7,209 bases of DNA from an uncultured Clostridia bacterium (GTDB lineage: Bacteria > Bacillota > Clostridia > Lachnospirales > Lachnospiraceae), in NCBI GenBank assembly GCA_947178015.1, contig CAMWWW010000113.1, positions 1 to 7,209 of the forward strand. Direction: 5' to 3'. This document shows positions 1-5,506 of the stretch, in pieces. A program made the position numbers and the translations under genes. The first letter of the stretch is position 1, and each line of letters begins with the position of its first letter. The notes below the pieces were generated by a model. It saw only the letters and a list, made by a program, of their open reading frames with translations, searched no databases and had not been told where the DNA came from.

Positions 1-57
1 CTGCACGGACCATTCTCAAAAATGATTATACAAATCGCCTTTACAAAAACTTATATA
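1..57 (-). repeat. Partial copy of the palindromic repeat family (upstream flank, cut by window edge)
   Basis: Read on the minus strand, this stretch matches the upstream flank of the full repeat copy at 7009-7065. By eye, 48 of 57 positions agree without gaps, including TTTGTATAATCAT and the GGTCCG just before the closing stem. It therefore looks like the beginning of another element whose hairpin would lie to the left of the window. Positions 19-34 also pair perfectly (16 bp) with 60-75, so this copy sits back to back with the one at 58-111. The match is seen directly; the element continuing off the edge is inferred. Confidence 0.7.
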
Positions 58-111
58 TTTTTGTATAATCATTTTCAAGAAAGGTTCTCTCTCTCTGCGC
101 TGCTTTTTCGA
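58..111 (+). repeat. Degenerate, core-less copy of the same repeat family
   Basis: On the plus strand this begins with TTTGTATAATCAT, then TTC..GAA and AGGTTC, like the upstream flank of the full copies. It then runs straight into TCTCTCTGCGCTGCTTTTT (91-109 region), which is the right stem arm and T-run of the copy at 7191-7208. The left stem arm and the whole ~90-120 nt core are absent. It is best explained as an internal deletion derivative of an element whose stem end resembled that of the right-hand copy. Whether it can still act as a terminator is doubtful, since the partner arm is missing. Confidence 0.6.
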
Positions 112-311
112 TTGTGTTTAGTATGTTGATTTTCCTTTCCTCCAAATTTAAAACTAATAATATAATTAAATTCTTAAGGATTATTATGATACCTAATACT
201 ATAAAATATATAAATCTATGAATAAGGACAAAAAATCAATGTAGTTAAATAATAATTTGATAATGTATGGATATGTAAAATAACAGCGTGTTTAGAAATA
301 TAAATAAAGTA
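112..311. other. AT-rich spacer with no recognisable gene
   Basis: About 200 bp of strongly AT-rich DNA with stop codons in all frames and no Shine-Dalgarno/start combination that I would support. A short string at 285-300 (GCGTGTTTAGAAAT) resembles the terminal repeat of the palindrome at 3204 (GCGTGTTTGAAAAAT). It has no partner arm, so I do not call it an element. Nothing else stands out. Confidence 0.6.
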
Positions 312-507
312 GCATAGCCAGCCCTGCTATTTTCCTCAAGGAATCTATTGAAAAACGTCGGCACATAATGAGCTTGCGAATTATGTGGTACACTTCAGCG
401 AGATATTTTATGAGCTTAGTGTCCGCTATGTTTTTCACTAAGCGAGAGCGGGGTGAAGGAGGAAATAGCAGGGCTGGCTATGCGGACCTTTCTCGAAGAT
501 GATTAAT
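312..507 (-). repeat. Full copy (copy 1) of the palindromic repeat / candidate structured RNA element
   Basis: The element is oriented to the minus strand by analogy with the copy at 7009-7209. Its closing stem is 312-337 paired with 459-483 (25 of 26 nt, one bulged A). The 121-nt core (338-458) is nearly identical to the core of the right-hand copy, apart from about 30 extra nt at 363-392. The core contains hairpin 414-421/436-443 (GCTTAGTG/CACTAAGC) and a copy-specific hairpin 362-369/380-387 (CACATAAT/ATTATGTG). Downstream of the stem on the minus strand is a weak T-rich tract (ACTTTATTTAT). The flank 484-505 carries the family signature TTCGAGAAAGGTCCGC. It does not seem to be the main terminator of the ABC operon, which has its own hairpin at 700-727. 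Confidence 0.8.
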
Positions 508-676
508 ATATTGGGATGGGGCATGCAGTGTAGATAAAATCTCGCAATTCGCTCCGAAAGGGATGGATGGATTCGTGCTGGGAACTACCATGCTCTTCGG
601 CAAGGGCAGGCCCTATGGCGAGATAATAAAAGAGATACGCGGGTATGGCAGAACCATGGAATTGGAGAGAAATTAG
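503..676 (+). pseudogene. C-terminal remnant of a ribulose-phosphate 3-epimerase-like TIM-barrel protein
   Basis: An open stretch of 57 codons ends in TAG at 674-676. It has no start codon, ribosome binding site or upstream coding sequence; in frame, a TGA precedes it at 500-502. The readable peptide includes YWDGACSVDKI and GMDGFVLGTTMLFGKGRPYG. This fits the last phosphate-binding strand and C-terminal helix of the ribulose-phosphate 3-epimerase/allulose-6-phosphate epimerase family (pattern xDGxxSxxxIxxxxxxGxDxxVxGTxxLF). Family proteins are roughly 220-240 residues, so about three quarters is missing. Readable homology starts exactly where the repeat flank ends (about 505), which suggests the gene was cut by repeat-associated rearrangement. 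The family assignment comes from motif memory, not a search. Confidence 0.5.
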
Positions 677-678
677 AA

Positions 679-727
679 CAGAAAAGAAATAAAAGATTAG
701 GCAGTGCAGGGTTAGATCTGTACTGCC
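679..727 (-). terminator. Intrinsic terminator of the ABC transporter operon
   Basis: On the minus strand, arm 727-718 (GGCAGTACAG) pairs with 709-700 (CTGCACTGCC): 10 bp with one G-T pair and an 8-nt loop. The tract TAATCTTTTATTTCTTTTC follows at 699-681. The ATPase stop codon (714-712) lies inside the hairpin loop, so the terminator overlaps the gene end. This is the most economical transcript end for the operon. Confidence 0.75.
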
Positions 728-1296
728 ATTTTACATTCTAAAAGCTCTCTATCATCGGGATTGTGAGTGACAAGGATCAAAGTTTTATCTTTCGTATTTT
801 TTTTGATGATTTGGCTTATCTTATCTTTTCTTGCCGTATCAAGTCCAGTAAAGGGCTCGTCCAGAAGCAGTATCTCATAATTTGCGGCAAGTGCGCGGAG
901 TATCGCAGCACGTCTTTGTTCACCGCCGCTCAGGGAGCCGGGTTTGCAGGCTGCGTAATGTTCAAGCTCTGCCTGTTTTAGAAGACCGCAGATCTCACTG
1001 TCGGTCAGCTTTTTATTAACCAGCTTAATATTTTTTGCTATGCTGGCGGAGGGGATCAGACGATTTTCCTGAAAGACCATAGAGATTTTATTATGAGATG
1101 GCGGGAATAGAATTTGTCCTTCCTGCGGCTGAATAAGTCCTGCGAGCAAGTGCAGCAGTGTGGTTTTGCCTGCCCCGGAGGGTGCAGTCAGCGCAGTCAC
1201 CATTTTAGTTTGGATGGATGTGGAGAAATGGGAAAAGACAGGTGTATGTTCCGAATAGGAAAAGGATATATTTTGAATGGAAATAATTTCATTCAT
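712..1296 (-). CDS. ABC transporter ATP-binding protein (SsuB/TauB/ThiZ-type)
   Basis: This is the energising ATPase of the importer; it binds the cytoplasmic face of the upstream permease. The ATG at 1296 is chosen because AAGGAGC (1310-1304) lies 7 nt before it and it follows the permease stop by 4 nt; it gives 194 residues. An upstream in-frame start would run back into the permease gene without its own ribosome site. Visible motifs are Walker A APSGAGKTT (38-46, first Gly replaced by Ala), Q-loop Gln76, signature LSGGE (122-126), Walker B LLLDEP (143-148), D-loop GLD, and H-loop His178. At 194 residues it is shorter than the usual 240-260 of this family, ending soon after the H-loop, but every catalytic motif is intact. 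Substrate cannot be told from the ATPase; nitrate/sulfonate/taurine or thiamine-precursor transporters are the nearest relatives. Confidence 0.9.
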   Translation of the reverse strand: MNEIISIQNISFSYSEHTPVFSHFSTSIQTKMVTALTAPSGAGKTTLLHLLAGLIQPQEGQILFPPSHNKISMVFQENRLIPSASIAKNIKLVNKKLTDSEICGLLKQAELEHYAACKPGSLSGGEQRRAAILRALAANYEILLLDEPFTGLDTARKDKISQIIKKNTKDKTLILVTHNPDDRELLECKMAVQI

Positions 1297-1300
1297 CGCA

Positions 1301-2068
1301 TTAGCTCCTTTTGGTTGAGGATATTTCTGCTCCAATCAATCTGGATAGGATTTTAAAAAGCTGTTCCCATCCGATGCTTAATAGTACAATCACAATTGTC
1401 CATGCAAACAGCTCTGGTGTCAAGAGATAGATCTTGGCCTGATAGAGCTTGTTTCCTACAGAATTTCTGGAGAGGCCGATGATCTCGGCGGCGATGCCGG
1501 ATTTCCACGCCATGCCTGCGGCGAGGGAGCAGGCTGACAGCACGGAAGGGAATACCTGCGGCAGATAGATGGCGGAAAGCTGATTTAGAAAAGGAATATG
1601 AAAAAGCTTTGCCATCTCCAGCAGCTTTGGATCTGTCTGGGAAAGCGCTGTTAGGGTATGAAGATACAAGATGGGAAGCACCATCAAAAATGGTATAAAA
1701 ACAGCCAGCATAGAAGAATCCATCCAAAGCAGTGTCAATATAACAAAAGAAGCCACAGGAACAGATTTGATTACCTTGATGGGAAGCCAGAGAAGTATTT
1801 TTACAGGTTCAAAACAGTGGGAGGCTACCGCCAATAGGACCCCTGCGGCTAAACCCGCCAGAAAGCCTGCTCCAATGCGGAAAAAAGAGGAGAACACACA
1901 AAGCCAAAAGCTTTTGGCAGGAAGCAGCTCTGTCATAAGAACCCCAAATACTTGAGCTGGCGCAGGCAGGAACAATTCTTTTCCTATCTGCTTGGCTGCT
2001 GCCTGCCACAGCAGCAGCCAAAACAAGGCAGCCAGAGAATAATACAGAAGCGCGGGTTTATTCTTCAA
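1301..2068 (-). CDS. ABC transporter permease (SsuC/TauC-like, BPD_transp_1)
   Basis: Inner-membrane channel subunit of 255 residues, normal for the SsuC/TauC/ThiX family. About six hydrophobic segments are visible (roughly 9-26, 55-82, 90-114, 118-138, 175-198 and 218-240). The cytoplasmic EAA-type loop that docks the ATPase is at about 149-177 (LEMAKLF...LPQVFPSVL). The later AWKSGIAAEIIG segment is typical of the family. Translation appears to start at a TTG (2068-2066), preceded by GAGGAG (2084-2079) at 10-nt spacing. The next in-frame Met is at residue 45, after the first membrane helix, so TTG is the sensible choice. The gene starts 11 nt inside the end of the binding-protein gene, which suggests translational coupling. 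The ligand is unknown. Confidence 0.9.
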   Translation of the reverse strand: MKNKPALLYYSLAALFWLLLWQAAAKQIGKELFLPAPAQVFGVLMTELLPAKSFWLCVFSSFFRIGAGFLAGLAAGVLLAVASHCFEPVKILLWLPIKVIKSVPVASFVILTLLWMDSSMLAVFIPFLMVLPILYLHTLTALSQTDPKLLEMAKLFHIPFLNQLSAIYLPQVFPSVLSACSLAAGMAWKSGIAAEIIGLSRNSVGNKLYQAKIYLLTPELFAWTIVIVLLSIGWEQLFKILSRLIGAEISSTKRS

Positions 2069-3062
2069 GATAGAACATCTCCTCTTTTAAACTGCCGCCA
2101 ACGGAAGCCGGATTCTGATCATATAAAACCTGAAGATAGGCGGTAGCCTGTTCCTTCATTTCTTGTCCAGTTATAAAGACAACATTACAATATGGAATCG
2201 CTTTTTTTGCTATGGCAGCTTTAAAAACATCATATTGCTCTAATAGAGCAGCTGTCTCGTCAATGGAGCTGTTAGCATATTCCGCGGAACTTTGGTATTC
2301 TTTTAAAAAGGTGCGGAAGGCTTCTGGATTTTGCTCAAGAAAGGTTTTGCGCACCACGATCACTCCAGTGACAACCGTATTCTGTGTGAGTGTTTCCCAT
2401 TCCTCTGTAATATCGAGGGCAATGCGGAGATCCGGGTTGTTGTTCATTGCAGAGGTGACAAAGGGCTGCGGCAACATGGCTGCGGCATCAGGATGCTGTG
2501 ATAGTGTGGCAACAACCTCAGAAGCTTCTGATTTATATTCAATCGTGACATCTTTGTCTGGATCAAGACCTGCGCAGGTCAGGAGGTAACGCAGGGTATA
2601 TTCCGGCGTGGTTCCCTGTCCGGTGGAGTAAAGTGTCTTTCCGGCAAGATCGCTGACCGTTTCGATGGACGAGCCGCCCTCGACGATATAGAGTACGCCC
2701 AAGGTATTGATCGCGGCTGTCAGGATTTCTCCCTCCGTCTTGTTATAGAGTACACTGGCCAGATTGCAGGGGATGGAGGCAATATCCAGATCACCCTTTA
2801 ACAATGCAGCGCTTAACTCATCCGCAGCACCTGCGATGGTATATTGATAGGAATTTTCTGTATTGCCGGCGTCGGATTCGGATAACAATCGAATCATACC
2901 TATGGCAGTGGGGCCTTTCATACAGCCAATGCGGATTTCATTGGCTTGTGCGGGAGCCGTTGTGCTTTCATTCGTGGTCTGTTGAGGTTTTGAAGAACAA
3001 CCAGACAAAAAGGTTAGGGCGATACAGCCCATTAAGATAAGAGTAATAAGCTTTTTGTACAT
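2058..3062 (-). CDS. ABC transporter substrate-binding lipoprotein (NMT1/SsuA-TauA-like)
   Basis: Extracytoplasmic ligand-binding protein, first gene of the importer operon. With the ATG at 3062 it has 334 residues. An N-terminal signal of Lys-Lys plus a hydrophobic stretch ends in lipobox LSGC (19-22), so Cys22 should be lipidated and membrane-anchored. A Ser/Thr/Gln-rich linker follows, then a periplasmic-binding fold opening EIRIGCMKGPTAIGM and containing the family-like GDLDIASIP and DLAGKTLYSTGQG segments. This fits the NMT1/THI5-like, SsuA/TauA group (COG0715-type), whose known ligands include sulfonates, nitrate and thiamine pyrimidine precursors; I cannot assign the ligand. Start choice is uncertain. 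AAAGGA (3080-3075) is 12 nt before this ATG, while TTG codons at 3074 and 3068 lie closer in the same frame; the alternatives add only 2-4 residues ahead of the signal peptide. Confidence 0.88.
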   Translation of the reverse strand: MYKKLITLILMGCIALTFLSGCSSKPQQTTNESTTAPAQANEIRIGCMKGPTAIGMIRLLSESDAGNTENSYQYTIAGAADELSAALLKGDLDIASIPCNLASVLYNKTEGEILTAAINTLGVLYIVEGGSSIETVSDLAGKTLYSTGQGTTPEYTLRYLLTCAGLDPDKDVTIEYKSEASEVVATLSQHPDAAAMLPQPFVTSAMNNNPDLRIALDITEEWETLTQNTVVTGVIVVRKTFLEQNPEAFRTFLKEYQSSAEYANSSIDETAALLEQYDVFKAAIAKKAIPYCNVVFITGQEMKEQATAYLQVLYDQNPASVGGSLKEEMFYLEE

Positions 3063-3090
3063 GTGCAAGATCAATCCTTTCTGTAAAATT

Positions 3091-3111
3091 AACCCTATGA
3101 AAAAATGGGTT
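3091..3111 (-). other. Small hairpin at the 5' end of the ABC operon leader
   Basis: AACCC (3091-3095) pairs with GGGTT (3107-3111) around an 11-nt AT-rich loop, almost at the predicted transcription start (about 3116) and upstream of the ribosome site. It might protect the 5' end or be incidental. On the opposite strand a T-run follows (GGGTTTTTC), but no plus-strand gene lies upstream to be terminated. Confidence 0.3.
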
Positions 3112-3122
3112 TTTCAACATAG

Positions 3123-3151
3123 AGTATAGCAAATTTCAGATGGAATGGCAA
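3123..3151 (-). promoter_or_regulatory. Sigma-A-type promoter of the ABC transporter operon
   Basis: Minus strand -35 TTGCCA (3151-3146), 17-bp spacer, -10 TATACT (3128-3123). Predicted start is near 3116, leaving a leader of about 54 nt before the ATG. That is too short for a known riboswitch aptamer, so any control is more likely by a DNA-binding regulator. I see no clear operator palindrome. Confidence 0.75.
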
Positions 3152-3203
3152 GTGAAAGCAGAGATTTGCAGTCCGTCTTGCCGTTTGCAGCTTTCCTGTA
3201 TCT

Positions 3204-3366
3204 AGAGCGTGTTTGAAAAATCATTCCTTCCATTTATACGCCCCCACTTTGCGTGATATTTGCGCCAAATGCCGTCAATATCGCCCGCTATGTCGCCTTC
3301 ATTTGGTGTAAATCTCCCACAAATTGTGATGCACGTCTGGCAAAAAGCATTTTTCAAATACGCTCT
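3204..3366. mobile_element. 163-bp MITE-like palindromic element
   Basis: Terminal inverted repeats of 18 bp, 3204-3221 (AGAGCGTGTTTGAAAAAT) and 3349-3366, match at 17 of 18 positions. A second inner inverted repeat, 3258-3271 (ATTTGCGCCAAATG) with 3300-3313, matches at 12 of 14, and both differences are G-T compatible. There is no coding capacity. This nested palindrome between two promoters looks like a non-autonomous miniature element or an intergenic repeat. No convincing target-site duplication is visible at the borders, so mobility is inferred from form only. Confidence 0.6.
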
Positions 3367-3414
3367 GGCTCATTAGGAAGGTTCAATTTTATCTGAGGTC
3401 TTTGTAAAATTTTG

Positions 3415-3443
3415 TTGATGATATTGGCTTTTGAGTTTATAAT
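3415..3443 (+). promoter_or_regulatory. Sigma-A-type promoter of the sensory hydrogenase-transporter operon
   Basis: -35 TTGATG (3415-3420), 17-bp spacer, -10 TATAAT (3438-3443). The predicted start is near 3450, giving a leader of about 65 nt. The promoter begins 49 bp after the palindromic element. The GAGAGGGG ribosome site at 3499-3506 lies 8 nt before the ATG. No flagellar sigma-28 consensus was seen, despite the chemotaxis-type domain downstream. Confidence 0.8.
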
Positions 3444-3514
3444 GTTTTTGTATCAAAGGATCGGGGAAGCCTTTTTGGCAGTGATACTAAAGAAACTAGA
3501 GAGGGGAAAGAGGA

Positions 3515-5464
3515 ATGGGAAAAAACACGGGATTAGTTTATACGAACGAAAATTGTATTGTGTGTAACAAATGTATTTCTGTATGTCCGGTTCCATCCGC
3601 CAATTATGCAGTAAAACTTGAGGACGGAAGCAGCAGGATTGAGGTGGAGGGGGATGCCTGTATTTCCTGCGGAGCCTGCTTTGACGCCTGCAAGCATAGT
3701 GCGAGATCTTACCGGGATGACACGGAGCGTTTCTTCGAGGATCTAAAAAGGGGAGAGAAGATCTCACTTCTGATCGCGCCAGCCTTTATGGCAAACTATC
3801 CATCGGAGTATCAGAACTATCTGGGTGTGTTAAAGGCGGCTGGAATTAACCGAATTTTTAGTGTATCCTTCGGGGCGGATATCACGACATGGGCATATCT
3901 GAATTATATTAAATCACACCATTTTCTTGGCGGAATCTCTCAGCCATGTCCAGCAGTAGTAGATTATATTGAAAAAAATATGCCAGATCTTCTGCCAAGA
4001 TTGATGCCAGTGCACAGTCCATTGATGTGCGGCGCTATCTATGTTAAGAAATACATAGGGCTTAGGGATAAGCTCGCTTTTATCAGTCCATGCATAGCCA
4101 AAAAGAATGAGATAACAGATCCGAACTGTGGCGGTTATGTCTCTTATAATGTCACATTCCAGCATCTTATACATTATATAAAGGAGCACAGGCTTTCTGG
4201 TAGTACACTGGCGAAGGATGAGATAGAGTATGGGCTTGGCTCCATCTATCCAACGCCCGGCGGACTGAAAGAAAATATATATTGGTTTCTAGGCGATGAG
4301 ATATTTGTCCGACAAGCCGAGGGCGAGAAGCATATGTATGAGTATCTGAAGGAATATCAGGAAAGAATACATACAGGTAAGCAGCTTCCCTTTATGGTAG
4401 ACGCCTTAAACTGCGCGCAGGGTTGTCTGTATGGGACAGGAATTGAGGAGGAAAAGGCAGAGGGTGACGATACTCTGATGAACATACAGAGGATTCGCGA
4501 GAACAGCATAAAGCATGGAGGTGCATGGGGCAGAAAGCTTTCGCCCAGAAGAAGGTTGGCAGCTTTGAATTATCAATTTAGAAAGCTAAGGTTGGAAGAT
4601 TTTCTCCGTCATTATACGAATAAATCAAATCAGATCAAAATGAAGCCAGTATCCAGTCAGGAGCTTTCCAGAATATTTGATGAGATGGGCAAGCACACGA
4701 AGGAACAACAGCAGATTGATTGTTCAGCATGTGGTTATGCGAGCTGTAAAGATATGGCATGCGCGATTTCTAATGGAATAAATTATAAAGAGAATTGTAT
4801 TCACTATGTGAAGGATCTGGCGATGGAGGAGATGGAGCGTGTAAAGGAGTTGAGTGCTCAGGTACAGGCGGATACAGAGGAGAGAATCAGGCGCGCAGAG
4901 ACCGTGAGGGATATTATTGATCATGTTACAGAAAGTTTTCAGACGATGCAGGGCTCTCTTTCAGAGGTAAGTGTGGGAAATGAGGGAAATGCGCAGGAGA
5001 GCACAGAGATCGCGGTTAGTATGCAAAATATCAATAATTGTAGCCGACAGATGGCAGAGGCGTTTGGCCATATAACAGATTTGTTAAACAGCATAGAGAA
5101 GAATAACAATTCCATCTTTGATATTGCCTCTGAGACAGAACTGTTATCGCTCAATGCATCCATTGAGGCGGCGAAGGCGGGCGAGGCAGGCAAGGGGTTT
5201 GCCGTGGTGGCAGGAGAGATTAAGAACCTGTCAGATTCCAGCCGAGATGCGGCAAAAGATTCCAATGATACCTCTGCGAAGGTAAAGAAGTTTATGGAGG
5301 ATCTAAGGCAGCAGGCAGAAAATCTGTCCGGTCTTGTGACTCATGTGGATCAGAGGGTGGATACCCTTGCGGCGGCGACCGAGCAGATCGCTGCTAGCAC
5401 AAGGCTGGTGGAGGAGCTGTCAGAGCAGATTCAAGGTGAGCTATTTAAGATTCAGAAGCTGTAA
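3515..5464 (+). CDS. [FeFe]-hydrogenase-like H-cluster sensor fused to a methyl-accepting chemotaxis signalling domain
   Basis: A soluble 649-residue fusion with no membrane segment. Order: two [4Fe-4S] ferredoxin motifs (C14/17/20/24 and C49/52/55/59); an H-cluster domain (about 80-365); a third Fe-S motif C403-x2-C406-GY-x2-C411-x16-C428, like the PF04060 FeS domain; a charged helix (about 432-470); and an MCP signalling hairpin with tip near 541-575 (LNASIEAAKAGEAGKGFAV). In the H-cluster domain the cubane-ligand Cys are present at SQPCP (C145), SPCIAKKNE (C193, K196) and LNCAQGC (C300, C304). The usual TSCCP, MPC and MAC motifs are altered: the proton-transfer Cys is Pro and both Met residues are lost. 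This matches sensory (group C, HydS-like) enzymes better than catalytic HydA. No PAS domain is seen between the Fe-S and signalling parts. It likely senses H2 or redox state and signals through CheA/CheW proteins not encoded here. Assembly would need HydEFG maturases, also not in the window. Confidence 0.9.
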   Translation: MGKNTGLVYTNENCIVCNKCISVCPVPSANYAVKLEDGSSRIEVEGDACISCGACFDACKHSARSYRDDTERFFEDLKRGEKISLLIAPAFMANYPSEYQNYLGVLKAAGINRIFSVSFGADITTWAYLNYIKSHHFLGGISQPCPAVVDYIEKNMPDLLPRLMPVHSPLMCGAIYVKKYIGLRDKLAFISPCIAKKNEITDPNCGGYVSYNVTFQHLIHYIKEHRLSGSTLAKDEIEYGLGSIYPTPGGLKENIYWFLGDEIFVRQAEGEKHMYEYLKEYQERIHTGKQLPFMVDALNCAQGCLYGTGIEEEKAEGDDTLMNIQRIRENSIKHGGAWGRKLSPRRRLAALNYQFRKLRLEDFLRHYTNKSNQIKMKPVSSQELSRIFDEMGKHTKEQQQIDCSACGYASCKDMACAISNGINYKENCIHYVKDLAMEEMERVKELSAQVQADTEERIRRAETVRDIIDHVTESFQTMQGSLSEVSVGNEGNAQESTEIAVSMQNINNCSRQMAEAFGHITDLLNSIEKNNNSIFDIASETELLSLNASIEAAKAGEAGKGFAVVAGEIKNLSDSSRDAAKDSNDTSAKVKKFMEDLRQQAENLSGLVTHVDQRVDTLAAATEQIAASTRLVEELSEQIQGELFKIQKL

Positions 5465-5506
5465 CATGCAATAGAAAATAAAAAATGAGAGAGGAATAGG
5501 AGGCGT

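Noticed and set aside
312..483. CRISPR array or CRISPR-like repeat-spacer unit
   Set aside because: There is only one palindromic unit here, no regular short repeats or spacers, and no cas genes in the window.
312..483. Copy 1 as the primary terminator of the ABC operon
   Set aside because: A compact hairpin with T-tract at 679-727 sits right at the operon end, and copy 1 is over 200 bp further with only a weak T-rich tract.
1353..1955. Open frames of 94 and 124 codons on both strands inside the permease region
   Set aside because: They overlap a well-supported ABC permease, have no family signature or ribosome site, and their low-complexity composition fits shadow frames.
3063..3116. TPP or other riboswitch in front of the NMT1/SsuA-like binding protein
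   Set aside because: The predicted leader is only about 54 nt and holds a single 5-bp hairpin; no aptamer consensus such as CUGAGA is present.
3461..3481. Small GCC-TTTTT-GGC hairpin as an attenuator in the sensor leader
   Set aside because: The stem is only 3-4 bp and no T-run follows it, so it is unlikely to be stable or to terminate transcription.
3453..3767. 104-codon minus-strand open frame across the hydrogenase start
   Set aside because: It overlaps the promoter leader and the ferredoxin motifs of the sensor gene, is rich in Cys/His/Pro/Arg as expected of an antisense shadow, and has no start context.
3515..5464. Catalytic, energy-conserving [FeFe] hydrogenase (HydA)
   Set aside because: The TSCCP, MPC and MAC motifs are altered at the proton-transfer Cys and both Met positions, and the C-terminus is a chemotaxis signalling domain.
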